54,360 bases of DNA from an uncultured Eubacteriales bacterium (GCA_902799465.1 CADCAS010000024.1:8338-62697); one strand, 5' to 3'. Shown: positions 33,287 to 42,228, counted from the first letter of the stretch. Numbers and translations: made by a program. The notes: generated from the sequence alone by a model not told the origin.

Positions 33287-33323
33287 AAGGAGCTGTGCAG
33301 GAATGATTCCTGCACAGCTCCTT
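33287..33323. terminator. Long hairpin between convergent genes
   Basis: A perfect 18-bp stem (33287-33304 with 33306-33323) with essentially no loop is placed between two converging genes. Neither side has a good U tract. It is probably a shared transcription barrier or terminator. Confidence 0.5.
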
Positions 33324-33353
33324 GCTGCGTGAGGCTGTGACCGCCCCACCCCG

Positions 33354-35156
33354 TCATTCACGCTTCAGCATTTCAAAATACTGATCGTGCGCGGCCTGGT
33401 ATTCGAGATTGAAGCCCTCGTCCTTTCCGGCGTGGAGCCGGGAGACGTAATCGTGGACCTCGTGCATCATCTCGGGATGGGCGAGGGCGATGGTGGCCAC
33501 GCCGATATTGGAGCAGATGTCGGAGATGCGCTCGATGTCGGAGAGCATGTTCAACAGCTCCGTGCCCGCCGTGACCGAGCACTTCCCGGCGCGCAGGCGG
33601 TTCAAGTGGTTCTGCTTGATGGCGTTCACCAGGTCGTCCACGACCTCCTCCAGCGGCTCGATGTGCTGGGCGGCATGCTCGTCGCTCATCTCAAAGGCCA
33701 TCCGGGTGCGGTGGAGTATGTTGCCGATGAGATCCTTCATGACCGCGATCTCCTGCTGGGCGATGTCGGAGAAGGCGCGGTTGGCGTTCTTCACGGTGTC
33801 GGCGCTCTCGGCGATGTTCAGGGCGTGGTCGCCGAGGCGCTCAAAGTCGGACACCGCGGAGTGATAGTAGTCCATGGTGGCGATGTGCTCGTCGGAGGAG
33901 AGGTGTCCCGAGAGCTGCACCAGATAGTCGCTGATGCGGTCGGCCATGTGGTCGAGCACGTCCTCCGCCTCTTCGATCTCCTTGAAGGCCGCCGCGTCGT
34001 AGTGCTGCACCAGGGCGAAGGCCTTGTCGATGTTTGCGCGGGCGAGGTTGTACATCTCCACCAGCGTGCGGTAGCAGGCGTTCAGCGCCAGCGCGGGCGT
34101 GCTGAAGAAGACCGGATTCAGGGTGGCCAGCTTCACGAGGGCCTCGTTCTGGGCGGCGCTGACGGGCTCGTCCTTCACCAGCTTCAGGCTCAGCTTCTCA
34201 TAGACGCCCAGCATCGGGAACATCAATACGGCGCAGGAGAGGTTGAAGACGGTGTTGGTGTTGGCGATGTCGCCGGAGAAGACCACGCGATTCCACAAGC
34301 CGTCGAGCAGCCCGAGCCTGTGGGCGATGTTCACGCCCACCAGGATCAGCACGGTCTCGGACAGATTGAACAGTATGTTCACCACGCCGACGCGCTTGGC
34401 GTCCGGCTTCGCGCCGATGTTGCACACGATGGCGGTGGTCACGCAGTCGCCCAGGTAGATGCCCACGAGCACCGCGTAGATGGCGTTGAAGGTCAGCTGT
34501 CCCGACGTGGAGAACGCCTGCAGGATGCCGATGGTGGCCGAGGAGCTTTGCAGCACGAAGGCCACGCCCGCGCCGATGAGATAGCCGATGAAGGGGTTTT
34601 CACCCAGACGGGAGAAGAGGGATTCGATGATGCCGGTCTCCGTCAGCGCGCTGACGGCCCCGGTCATGTTCATGAGGCCGGAGAAGAGTATGCCGAAGCC
34701 GATGACGATGCGCCCCGCCTTGTCGGAGCCGCGGAAGGGCTTCGCCATGATGAATATGATGCCGATGATCAGGGCCAGAGGGGCCAGCGTGGACGGCTTG
34801 AAGAGCTGGAGAAAGGACGCGCCGCCCGAGGCGTTCAGATCCAGCAGGCGGATGATCTGGCCGGTCACCGTGGTGCCGACGTTCGCGCCGATGATGATGC
34901 CCAGCGATTGATGCAGGGTGATGATCCCTGCGCCCACCAGGCCGGAGGTGATGACGATGGTGGCGGTGGAGGACTGGATCACGGCCGTCATCAGAAGCCC
35001 CAGGAAGAACGCCTTGACGGGCGTCCCCGTCACCTTCTCCATGATCTGCTTGAGCATGCCGGAGGAGCTCTCCTTGAGCCCGTCGCCCATCATGCGCATG
35101 CCATAGAGAAACATTGCCAGGCCGCCGAACAGCGTGATGATGTTGAAAATGTCCAT
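33354..35156 (-). CDS. Na/Pi cotransporter family protein with PhoU-like domain
   Basis: The 600-aa protein has eight or more membrane segments in the first 330 residues. The duplicated QSSTATIVITSGLV and LQSSSATIGILQAF motifs are the signature of the NptA/PiT-II sodium-phosphate family. Residues about 340-600 form a soluble helical domain with two PhoU-like repeats (DYYHSAVSDFERLGDHALNI; LLNMLSDIERISDICSNIG). It should take up phosphate, or regulate its passage, with sodium. The gene stands alone on the minus strand; no pst or phoU genes are near. Confidence 0.95.
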   Translation of the reverse strand: MDIFNIITLFGGLAMFLYGMRMMGDGLKESSSGMLKQIMEKVTGTPVKAFFLGLLMTAVIQSSTATIVITSGLVGAGIITLHQSLGIIIGANVGTTVTGQIIRLLDLNASGGASFLQLFKPSTLAPLALIIGIIFIMAKPFRGSDKAGRIVIGFGILFSGLMNMTGAVSALTETGIIESLFSRLGENPFIGYLIGAGVAFVLQSSSATIGILQAFSTSGQLTFNAIYAVLVGIYLGDCVTTAIVCNIGAKPDAKRVGVVNILFNLSETVLILVGVNIAHRLGLLDGLWNRVVFSGDIANTNTVFNLSCAVLMFPMLGVYEKLSLKLVKDEPVSAAQNEALVKLATLNPVFFSTPALALNACYRTLVEMYNLARANIDKAFALVQHYDAAAFKEIEEAEDVLDHMADRISDYLVQLSGHLSSDEHIATMDYYHSAVSDFERLGDHALNIAESADTVKNANRAFSDIAQQEIAVMKDLIGNILHRTRMAFEMSDEHAAQHIEPLEEVVDDLVNAIKQNHLNRLRAGKCSVTAGTELLNMLSDIERISDICSNIGVATIALAHPEMMHEVHDYVSRLHAGKDEGFNLEYQAAHDQYFEMLKRE

Positions 35157-35308
35157 GCGAATCTCTTCTTCTTCATATAGTTTTCCAAACGTTTGACAGC
35201 TTTATCTTATCGGATGCGACATTACGGAACAACATATGAAGTGTAAAATTATAGGTATATAAGGGATTGTTATTAATTGGGGCGGGGCGAGAAGGAAGCA
35301 TTTATTGG

Positions 35309-35529
35309 AGGGAAAAGGCAACAGGGAAAAGGGAACAGGAGGACGAGGGAACAGGGAACAGGGAACAGGCAACAGGAATGGCGGCTGCCGCGCACACTGT
35401 AGGGGCGGCCAATGGCCGCCCGCCCAATACCGAAACAAAACGTTACAGCCAGGCAGGCGGCGCATTGCCGCGCCGACGTACCCGGCAATTCCTGTTCCCT
35501 GTTGCCTGTTGCCTGTTCCCTCATCTCCC
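35309..35529. repeat. Family A repeat with mixed GGGAACA/GGGAAAA arms
   Basis: The left arm mixes GGGAAAA, GGCAACA and GGGAACA heptamers and the right arm shows the complementary TGTTCCC and TGTTGCC units. The core is GGCTGCCGCGCACACTG, GGGGCGGCCAATGGCCGCCC and GGCAGGCGGCGCATTG. With the trpB promoter it accounts for 35157-35605. Confidence 0.8.
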
Positions 35530-35533
35530 AGTG

Positions 35534-35562
35534 TTGCCCTTGCCCCGTCGATGTGCTATAAT
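35534..35562 (+). promoter_or_regulatory. Sigma-A promoter of trpB
   Basis: TTGCCC (35534-35539) and TATAAT (35557-35562) are spaced by 17 bp, 44 bp before the trpB start. No T-box or trp leader is visible in the short 5' region. Confidence 0.7.
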
Positions 35563-35605
35563 GGCAGGGATGAGTCACTCAAGAGGAAGGAAAGGGGTCA
35601 ACAGC

Positions 35606-36862
35606 ATGAATCACTACAGGGACTTCGACAATTATCTCAAGGAGTATCCCTCCAACGACGGCTATTTCGGGAAATACGGCGGCAACTATCTGGACGATCC
35701 GGAGCTGATCAAGGCCTTCAACGAGTATGCCGAGGCCTACAACACCATCGCCCAGTCCGCGCAGTTCATTGCCGAGCTGCGGCGCATCCGCCGGGACTTC
35801 CAGGGCCGCCCGACGCCCGTCTATCACTGCCAGAACCTGTCCAATCTGCTGGGGCGCACGCAGATCTATCTCAAGCGCGAGGACCTGAACCACACCGGCG
35901 CGCACAAGCTCAACCACTGCATGGGCGAGGGACTGCTGGCCAAGTTCATGGGCAAGAAGAAGCTGATCGCCGAGACCGGCGCGGGCCAGCACGGCGTGGC
36001 GCTGGCCACCGCGGCGGCGTACTTCGGCATGGAATGCGACATCTACATGGGCGAGGTGGACATCGCCAAGCAGGCGCCAAACGTCACCCGCATGAAGCTG
36101 CTGGGCGCGAACGTGGTGCCCGTCAGCTTCGGCCTCAAGACCCTCAAGGAGGCGGTGGACGCGGCGTTCATGGCCTACGCGAAGGAGTACAAGGACGCGG
36201 TCTACTGCATCGGCACCGCGGCCGGCCCGCATCCGTTCCCGCTGATGGTGCGCGACTTCCAGTTCTGCATCGGCGAGGAGGCCCGGGAGCAGTTCAAGGC
36301 CATGACGGGCCATCTTCCGGACCAGGTCGCGGCCTGCGTGGGCGGCGGCTCCAACTCCATTGGCATGTTCACGCCGTTCCTGGCCGACCCGGTGGAGCTG
36401 GTGGGCGTGGAGCCCCTGGGCCGCGGGCCGAAGCTGGGCGACCACGCGGCGTCCATCACCTACGGCAGGGAGGGCGTCATGCACGGCTTCAACAGCATCA
36501 TGCTGGCCGACGAGAACGGCGATCCCGCGCCGGTGTACTCCAACGCCAGCGGCCTGGACTATCCCGCCGCGGGCCCCGAGCACGCCCTGCTGCACGACAT
36601 GAACCGCGTGCGCTACACCACCGTCGACGACGAGGAGGCCATCGAGGCGCTGTTCCTGCTCTCCCGGCACGAGGGCATCATCCCCGCCATCGAGAGCTCC
36701 CACGCCCTGGCCTACGCCATCCGCGTGGCCCGCACCGGCCAGACCGGCTCCATACTCGTCAACCTCTCCGGCCGCGGCGACAAGGACCTGGACTTCGTCG
36801 TGGAAAAATACGGCTACGGCCCGGAGTTTTTGAAGCGGATGGAGGAGAAGCGGAAAGGGTAG
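35606..36862 (+). CDS. trpB: Tryptophan synthase beta chain
   Basis: TrpB condenses indole with serine to give tryptophan using PLP. The ATG at 35606 is preceded by GGAAAGGGG. The 418-aa protein has [21 protein letters not shown], and [16 protein letters not shown] with the PLP lysine at residue 101. [17 protein letters not shown], the [13 protein letters not shown] segment, [13 protein letters not shown] (phosphate loop) and [11 protein letters not shown] follow, and [12 protein letters not shown] closes the fold. No trpA or other trp gene is near and the gene has its own promoter, so it may serve indole salvage. The MGEVDIAKQ segment departs slightly from the common GAEDVERQ. Confidence 0.95.
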   Translation: MNHYRDFDNYLKEYPSNDGYFGKYGGNYLDDPELIKAFNEYAEAYNTIAQSAQFIAELRRIRRDFQGRPTPVYHCQNLSNLLGRTQIYLKREDLNHTGAHKLNHCMGEGLLAKFMGKKKLIAETGAGQHGVALATAAAYFGMECDIYMGEVDIAKQAPNVTRMKLLGANVVPVSFGLKTLKEAVDAAFMAYAKEYKDAVYCIGTAAGPHPFPLMVRDFQFCIGEEAREQFKAMTGHLPDQVAACVGGGSNSIGMFTPFLADPVELVGVEPLGRGPKLGDHAASITYGREGVMHGFNSIMLADENGDPAPVYSNASGLDYPAAGPEHALLHDMNRVRYTTVDDEEAIEALFLLSRHEGIIPAIESSHALAYAIRVARTGQTGSILVNLSGRGDKDLDFVVEKYGYGPEFLKRMEEKRKG

Positions 36863-36870
36863 TTTTATAA

Positions 36871-37039
36871 TTGGGAATTGGAAATTGGGAATTGGGAATT
36901 GAAGATAGCGGCTGCCGCGTACACCGCAGGAGCGGCCAATGGCCGCCCGCCATATAGCGAAACAATGCGCACTACCTGGCGGGCGGCGCATCGCCGCCCC
37001 TACGCAGCCAAGCTATTCATAATTTCCAATTCCCAATTA
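36871..37039. repeat. Family A repeat with GGGAATT arms
   Basis: GGGAATT and one GGAAATT heptamer on the left match AATTTCC and AATTCCC on the right. The core is GGCTGCCGCGTACACCG, GCGGCCAATGGCCGCCC and GGCGGGCGGCGCATCG. It lies between the convergent trpB and oxidoreductase genes. Confidence 0.8.
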
Positions 37040-37092
37040 TTAACGCTCCACTCCCCACTTTCCACTTCCTACTATTCTTTCCGTCTTCCCCC

Positions 37093-38268
37093 TCAGTCCA
37101 TCAGCGACCGCTCCGCGTCGGCGCGGCCGCTGCCGCCCATGAAGGCGGAGTAGTAGCCGGGGGCGAGGGGCTTCATCTCGAAGCGGGATTTGGGCTCCAC
37201 GGTCCTGCCGGTGGCGATGGCCTCCTCCATGCCCGCCAGCACCTCCAGGCAGTGCAGGCCGTACTCCTTGGAGCAGCGGTTGGGGCGTCCGGCGCGGATG
37301 GCGTAGGCCATCTCCGCCACGCCGACGCCGCGGTGGCCGTAGAAGTCGAAGGGGGAGGGCTCCACGGTGTTGACGCCGTTGTAGCCGTGGGTGAAGGGGA
37401 GGACGCACTCGGGCTGGTCGGCGTAGATCAGCGAGGACGGGCTGTTGAACTTGTCCGGGTCGCCCACCTTCAGGATGCCGCGGCTGCCGAACAGGGTGAT
37501 GTTGTGCTGCTCGGCGTTGACGGTGTTGCCGTCGAAGAGCACGCTGACCACCGCCCCGCATTCGAATTGCAGCGCCGCGGCGATCACGTTGCTGCCGGGG
37601 ATGCGCCAGGGCTCGGCGTCGGCGTTGCGATACAGAAACTCGGGCTGGTGCAGCGGCGCGGGCGCGCCGAAGGCGCGGATGCCCTTCACCGGGCCCAGCA
37701 GGCTCAGCAGCGCGCCGACGTAGTAGATGCCCACGTCGTAGGGGAGGGAGCCGCCCTCGCCCTGGAGGAAGGTGAAGTATTCGGAGTTCAGGGTCTGGTT
37801 GCGGTTGATCACCGCCAGGCCGGAGGAGACGGTGCCGATCATGTCCGTCTCGAGGGCGCGGCGGGCGGTCTGCAGCCCCGCGCCCAGCACGGTGTCCGGG
37901 GCGACGCCCAGGTACAGGCCCTTTTCGTTGGCGATGTCCACCAGCTCCCGGGCCTCGTCCAGGGTGACGGTCATGGTCTTTTCCGTCCACACGTGCTTGC
38001 CCGCCAGCAGCATCTGCTTGATGATGCCGTAGTGGGCGTAGGCGGGGGTCAGGTTCACCACCAGCTCGATGTCGTCCGCGGCGGCGATCTCGTCGATGGT
38101 CATCACCCGTTCGATGCCGTAGGTCGCGGCCTTCTCCTCCGCGGCGGCGCGGCTGCGGTTGCCCACCGCCACCAGGTCGATCACGCTGAAAAGCTGCTTC
38201 AGGTTCTTGATGTAGATGTTGCTGATCATGCCGCAGCCCACCACGGCGGTCCTGACTTTCCGTACCAT
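37093..38268 (-). CDS. Gfo/Idh/MocA-family oxidoreductase
   Basis: This 391-aa NAD(P)-dependent sugar dehydrogenase-type enzyme starts at the ATG at 38268 (GGAGG 8 nt upstream). The N-terminal Rossmann motif is AVVGCGMISNIYIKNL. HVWTEKTMTVTLDEA carries the conserved EKP-type Glu-Lys (here EKT), GVAPDTVLGAGLQTARRAL follows, and SLPYDVGIYYVGALL is the usual (D/H)xGxH-like region. It is transcribed divergently from the sugar ABC importer and shares its upstream region, so it probably processes the imported sugar. The precise substrate is unknown. Confidence 0.92.
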   Translation of the reverse strand: MVRKVRTAVVGCGMISNIYIKNLKQLFSVIDLVAVGNRSRAAAEEKAATYGIERVMTIDEIAAADDIELVVNLTPAYAHYGIIKQMLLAGKHVWTEKTMTVTLDEARELVDIANEKGLYLGVAPDTVLGAGLQTARRALETDMIGTVSSGLAVINRNQTLNSEYFTFLQGEGGSLPYDVGIYYVGALLSLLGPVKGIRAFGAPAPLHQPEFLYRNADAEPWRIPGSNVIAAALQFECGAVVSVLFDGNTVNAEQHNITLFGSRGILKVGDPDKFNSPSSLIYADQPECVLPFTHGYNGVNTVEPSPFDFYGHRGVGVAEMAYAIRAGRPNRCSKEYGLHCLEVLAGMEEAIATGRTVEPKSRFEMKPLAPGYYSAFMGGSGRADAERSLMD

Positions 38269-38365
38269 ATCCTCATCCTCCAATATCTGTGCTGAAGCTG
38301 ACGAACCGGGAGATTCCCCGCCTTTGATTATAGGGAATCGGCGACGGGATGTCAATGGGTCAGGG

Positions 38366-38397
38366 GCACGGCTCACGCATGAATGCGTGAGCCGTGC
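38366..38397. promoter_or_regulatory. 32-bp dyad between divergent sugar-use genes
   Basis: Two 15-bp arms (38366-38380 and 38383-38397) are perfect inverted repeats separated by only 2 bp. It lies 18 bp upstream of the -35 box of the sugar ABC operon and about 100 bp upstream of the oxidoreductase. There is no U tract on either side, so a protein-binding operator or activator site is more likely than a terminator. Confidence 0.55.
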
Positions 38398-38415
38398 ATA
38401 AATGTTAACGCCCTA

Positions 38416-38444
38416 TTGACAATGCCGCACTGTGTCGCTATAAT
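38416..38444 (+). promoter_or_regulatory. Perfect-consensus sigma-A promoter of the sugar ABC operon
   Basis: TTGACA (38416-38421) and TATAAT (38439-38444) are exactly consensus with a 17-bp spacer. The leader holds an imperfect dyad, AATATTGTATG to AGTATGATATT (38452-38484), which could bind a repressor; such a strong promoter is usually repressed. Confidence 0.85.
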
Positions 38445-38514
38445 AATGTTGAATATTGTATGTTATGCCAATAGTATGATATTTCGGGCATGACGATGAA
38501 GGAGGTAATTTGGA

Positions 38515-39882
38515 ATGAGGAAATCAATCGTCGCGATGCTGCTGGCCATAGCGATGCTGTGCGCCATGGCGCTCCCCGCGGTGGCGGAGAAGGCCGAGGG
38601 CTGGAACAACGTCAACGCCGAGGGCTACACCTATCCCGACTATTCCGGCCAGACCCTGAGCATCATGTGGTGGGGCTCCGACACCCGCGCCCGCATCACC
38701 GAGGAGGTCATCCACCTGTGGGAGGAAAAGACCGGCGCGACGGTGGAATTTGAGAACTACGACGGCGGCGGATACTGGACCGTGTTCCAGTCCAAGATGG
38801 CCGCCGGCGACCTGCCCGACGTGTTCCAGATGGGCAACAACTGGCTGACCTATTACGACACCATCGAGCCGCTGAACGCCTATGTGGAGGACGGCACCAT
38901 CGACACCACGGCCATCAGCCCCGCGATGCTGGCCACCACCACCAACATGGCCAACGGCGACATCACCGGCATTTCCAACGGCACCAACGCCCGCTGCTTT
39001 GCCTACAACCCGGCGATCTTCGACGAGGCCGGCGTGCCCTATCCCACCGACAACTGGACCTGGGACGACTTCGCCGCCGCCTGCCGCGCCATCACCGAGG
39101 CCACCGGCAACCCGGCCATGACCACCCTGGAGTACAACTTCCTGACCTTCACCGCCGTGACCCAGTGGCAGGAGGGCTATAACTTCTACGCCATGGACGG
39201 CAGCGACTTCGCCTTCAACGGCGACACCGCGCCGCTGGCCTACATCATCGACCTGCTGAACACCCTCCAGCAGGAGGGCTGCATCGCCGACTTCGGCATC
39301 CAGAACGAGATCGGCAAGAACATCGAGGCCGACTGGATCGCCTTTGGCGACTCCGCCATCGTGAACCTGTCCTCCAACCAGTTCCAGGCGTTGAGCAACA
39401 TCGCCGCCGAGAGCGGCATCACCCTCGAGCTGGCCACCGTGCCGCGCGTGCACGCCGACGGCCAGAGCGGCATGGTGGTGCGCTCCAGCCAGCAGATGAG
39501 CATCTACAAGAACTCCGAGAAGAAGGACATGGCTGCCAACTTCATCAACTTCTTCATCAACTCCATTGAGGCCAACGCCATCCTGAACTGCGAGCGCGGC
39601 GTCTCCGTCAACAGCGACGTGCTCAACGCCCTCAAGGCCGACACCGCGCTGACCAACGAAGTGATGGCTAAGGTCTACACCGCCATCGACCTGTTCGGCT
39701 CCTTCCCGGACACCGCCAACTCCAGCCCCGCCGAGCCCGCCGCCAACGAGGAGATCTCCGACGTGCTGCTCAAAACCTACTTCCAGGGCATGGCCGACAG
39801 CAAGTTCGAGTCCGCCCAGGCCGCCGCGGATCAGTTCTGGGCCGAGGCGCAGGAGATCTGGAAGAAGTACGAAGCGGCATAA
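38515..39882 (+). CDS. Sugar ABC transporter substrate-binding protein (family 1)
   Basis: The 455-aa exported protein has a signal peptide (MRKSIVAMLLAIAMLCAMAL then PAVAEKAEG) and GGAGG 9 nt before the ATG. The mature part is a family 1 oligosaccharide-binding fold: LSIMWWGSDTRARITEEVI, AGDLPDVFQMGNN, WTWDDFAAACRAI and MVVRSSQQMSIYKNSEKKDMA. It should deliver oligosaccharides to the two permeases encoded downstream. A terminator follows at 39901, as often seen after binding-protein genes, to lower expression of the permeases. No ATPase gene is present, so a shared MsmK-type ATPase from elsewhere is likely. Confidence 0.95.
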   Translation: MRKSIVAMLLAIAMLCAMALPAVAEKAEGWNNVNAEGYTYPDYSGQTLSIMWWGSDTRARITEEVIHLWEEKTGATVEFENYDGGGYWTVFQSKMAAGDLPDVFQMGNNWLTYYDTIEPLNAYVEDGTIDTTAISPAMLATTTNMANGDITGISNGTNARCFAYNPAIFDEAGVPYPTDNWTWDDFAAACRAITEATGNPAMTTLEYNFLTFTAVTQWQEGYNFYAMDGSDFAFNGDTAPLAYIIDLLNTLQQEGCIADFGIQNEIGKNIEADWIAFGDSAIVNLSSNQFQALSNIAAESGITLELATVPRVHADGQSGMVVRSSQQMSIYKNSEKKDMAANFINFFINSIEANAILNCERGVSVNSDVLNALKADTALTNEVMAKVYTAIDLFGSFPDTANSSPAEPAANEEISDVLLKTYFQGMADSKFESAQAAADQFWAEAQEIWKKYEAA

Positions 39883-39900
39883 CGCTTCCCGGACCCGTTT

Positions 39901-39930
39901 ACCGGACACCCGTTCAGGGTGTCCGGTTTT
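39901..39930 (+). terminator. Terminator after the sugar-binding protein gene
   Basis: An 11-bp stem (39901-39911 with 39917-39927), a 5-nt loop and TTTT form a good intrinsic terminator. Readthrough would feed the permease genes 460 bp further on. Confidence 0.85.
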
Positions 39931-39951
39931 AGGCGGGGCGATGGAGAGAAA

Positions 39952-40318
39952 ATGGGGAATGGGGAATGGGGAATGGGGAATGATGGTACAAATCCTTGCG
40001 GATTTGTTTGATCAAAGGTATCTATTCAGTTCTGCTGTGATAAGTGGAGATTGTCCGAGGCAACGGGGAACGACCTCTCAGTCACCGACTTCGTCGGCGA
40101 CAGCTCCCCTGAATTCCAGGGGAGCTGTCAGCCGTTAGGCTGACTGAGAGGTCGTCCCCCGCAGCCTGCCAAATCTCTGTTTGTCACAGGACTGAACAGT
40201 TACGATCAAAGAGGAAATGGCAGTTGTTACATGCCTCTTCAATAAAAAGAAATCCGCAGGATTTCCACATCCATTCCCCATTCCCCATTCCCAATTCCCA
40301 ATTCCCAATTCGCCCCGG
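39952..40318. repeat. Family C repeat split by a B' insertion
   Basis: The left half has GGGGAAT heptamers and an AAATCCTTGCGGATTTG hairpin. The right half has AAATCCGCAGGATTT and ATTCCCC/ATTCCCA heptamers. The uninterrupted counterpart is at 5221-5408. The halves are separated by the B' element at 40018-40203. It fills most of the gap 39883-40390. Confidence 0.8.
40018..40203. mobile_element. B' MITE-like element with perfect 8-bp target duplication
   Basis: The ends GTATCTATTCAG (40018-40029) and CTGAACAGTTAC (40192-40203) are inverted variants of the same terminal motif. The direct repeat GATCAAAG flanks it at 40010-40017 and 40204-40211. Inside are two hairpin blocks (GTCACCGACTTCGTCGGCGAC and GTCAGCCGTTAGGCTGAC types). 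The left half is identical to the inverse of 2-97. It has no coding capacity. Confidence 0.9.
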
Positions 40319-40390
40319 AACAAACCCCTGCATAACCTCAAAACATATACAGACTCAAAACCTTTTTCAACCTGCGAAGGAGGGTTGCCG

Positions 40391-41305
40391 GTGGAAGCGA
40401 GCAGAAAGACGCGCTCAGCCCAGGCGAGCAACGGCTTTTTCAACAACGACAACGTGGTCGGCTACATCTTTGCCGCGCCGTTCATCATCAGCTTTCTGTG
40501 CCTGACGATGATCCCGATGGGGCTGTCACTGTACTATTCGTTCTGCAACTACAAGATCGGGGCGCTGCCGGACTTCATCGGGGTCCAGAACTACTTAAAC
40601 CTGATGAAGGACGCCACCTTCGTCCACTCGCTGCTGGTGACGATCCAGTACGTGGTCATCGGGGTGCCGCTGAAGCTGGTGTTCGCGCTGTTCATCGCCA
40701 TGCTGCTGACCAAGCCCACCAAGGCGCAGGGCTTCTACCGCGCGGTGTACTACATCCCGTCGCTGATCGGCGGATCGGTGGCCGTGGCGCTGGTGTGGAA
40801 GCAGCTGTTCGGCAGCCGGGGCCCCATCGTGTCCATCATCAAGACGCTGGGCGTAAAGGGCTTCAACTTCTTCGGCTCCACCACCTGGGCGTTTCTGCCG
40901 CTGGTGCTGTGCAACGCCTGGCAGTTCGGCTCGTCCATGCTGATCTTCGCCTCGGGCCTCAAGCAGATCCCCAAGGACTACTACGAGGCCGCGGAGATCG
41001 ACGGCGCGGGGGTGGTGCGGCGGTTCTTCTCCATCACGCTGCCCATACTGTCGCCCATCATACTGTTCAACCTCATCATGCAGCTGATCTCCGGCTTCAT
41101 GACCTTCACCCAGGCCCAGATCATCACCGACGGCGGCCCCAACTACGCCACCAACTACATCGCCCTGAACATCTTCAAGGAGGGCTTCGCCTTCCAGCAC
41201 ATGGGCTACGCCTGCGCGCAGAGCTGGGTGATGCTGCTGATCATGGCCGCGGTGACGGGCATCATCTTCAAGACCTCGTCCTATTGGACGTTCTACGAGA
41301 ACTGA
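40391..41305 (+). CDS. Sugar ABC transporter permease 1 (MalF/UgpA type)
   Basis: The start is GTG at 40391 with AAGGAGGG exactly 7 nt upstream; the open frame further upstream is repeat-derived. The 304-aa protein has six membrane segments and the cytoplasmic EAA loop YYEAAEIDGAGVVRRFFSIT that contacts the ATPase. The FIGVQNYLNLMKDATF segment is typical of the family's first permease. It pairs with the following permease. Confidence 0.93.
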   Translation: MEASRKTRSAQASNGFFNNDNVVGYIFAAPFIISFLCLTMIPMGLSLYYSFCNYKIGALPDFIGVQNYLNLMKDATFVHSLLVTIQYVVIGVPLKLVFALFIAMLLTKPTKAQGFYRAVYYIPSLIGGSVAVALVWKQLFGSRGPIVSIIKTLGVKGFNFFGSTTWAFLPLVLCNAWQFGSSMLIFASGLKQIPKDYYEAAEIDGAGVVRRFFSITLPILSPIILFNLIMQLISGFMTFTQAQIITDGGPNYATNYIALNIFKEGFAFQHMGYACAQSWVMLLIMAAVTGIIFKTSSYWTFYEN

Positions 41306-41315
41306 GGTGGCGGGC

Positions 41316-42152
41316 ATGGCAAAGAAACGCGCTGTAAACGTGGTCTACCACCTGTTCGTCATCGCCTTCGGGCTGCTGATGATCTACCCCGTACTGTGGA
41401 TGATCCTCTCGTCCTTCAAGATGAAGAGCGAGATCCTGGGCAACAATGTGCCCTTCCTGCCCACCAAATGGGTGTTCCAGAACTATCCCGACGGCTGGCG
41501 GGGCAGCGGCAGCCTGACCTTCGGCACCTACTTCAAAAACTCCATCGTCGTCTCCGTGCTGGGCACGCTGGGCACGGTGATCTCCTCGGCCATGGTGGCC
41601 TACGCGCTGGCCAGGGTCAACTTCAAGGGCCGCAAGCTGTGGTTCACCGCCATGATCATGACCATGCTGCTCCCCGGCCAGGTGCTGATGATCCCCCAGT
41701 ACATCATCTGGAACCGGCTGGGCTTCGTGGGCACCTTCGTGCCGCTGATCCTGCCCAAATACCTGGGCTGGCCCTTCTTCATCTACATGATGATGCAGTT
41801 CATCCGCGGCCTCCCCAAGGAGCTGGACGAGGCGGCCATGATCGACGGCTGCAACAAGTATTCCATCTTCCTGCGAATCATACTGCCGCTGCTGGGGCCC
41901 TCCATCATCACCACCATCGTCATCTCCTTCTACTGGATCTGGGATGACTACATGGGCCCGCTGCTCTACCTGTCCAAGCCCGCCCTCTACACCGTCTCAC
42001 TGGCCATCAAGGGCTTCGCCGACACCCAGGGCACCAACTTCGGCCCCATGTTCGCCATGTCCTCCCTGTCCCTGATCCCGGTATTCCTGCTCTTTCTGTT
42101 CTTCAACCGCTACCTCATGGACGGCGTCACCGCCGGCGCCGTGAAGGGATGA
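41316..42152 (+). CDS. Sugar ABC transporter permease 2 (MalG/UgpE type)
   Basis: The ATG at 41316 has GAGGTGG 5 nt upstream; a GTG at 41307 is a weaker option. The 278-aa protein has six membrane segments, the MIYPVLWMILSSFK start, the LLPGQVLMIPQYI segment, and the EAA loop DEAAMIDGCNKYSIFLRIIL. Together with permease 1 it forms the channel of the oligosaccharide importer. A terminator at 42155 ends the operon. Confidence 0.95.
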   Translation: MAKKRAVNVVYHLFVIAFGLLMIYPVLWMILSSFKMKSEILGNNVPFLPTKWVFQNYPDGWRGSGSLTFGTYFKNSIVVSVLGTLGTVISSAMVAYALARVNFKGRKLWFTAMIMTMLLPGQVLMIPQYIIWNRLGFVGTFVPLILPKYLGWPFFIYMMMQFIRGLPKELDEAAMIDGCNKYSIFLRIILPLLGPSIITTIVISFYWIWDDYMGPLLYLSKPALYTVSLAIKGFADTQGTNFGPMFAMSSLSLIPVFLLFLFFNRYLMDGVTAGAVKG

Positions 42153-42154
42153 AC

Positions 42155-42181
42155 AAAGGGACCCGCCGCGCGGGCCCCTTT
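42155..42181 (+). terminator. Terminator of the sugar ABC operon
   Basis: The stem AAAGGG-x-CCCGC pairs with GCGGG-x-CCCTTT around a 3-nt loop with one internal mismatch, beginning 2 nt after the permease stop codon and followed by TTTAAT. Confidence 0.8.
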
Positions 42182-42228
42182 AATCGTATAACCTTGTCCA
42201 GGATCAGAACAGACGAATTACGCTTATG

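Noticed and set aside
38366..38397. Terminator reading of the 32-bp dyad
   Set aside because: No U tract on either strand and it lies upstream of start codons on both sides, so an operator-type site is the better reading.
40217..40390. N-terminal extension of permease 1 through the repeat
   Set aside because: The extra 58 residues are translated from a family C repeat; the GTG at 40391 has an ideal ribosome site and family-like length.
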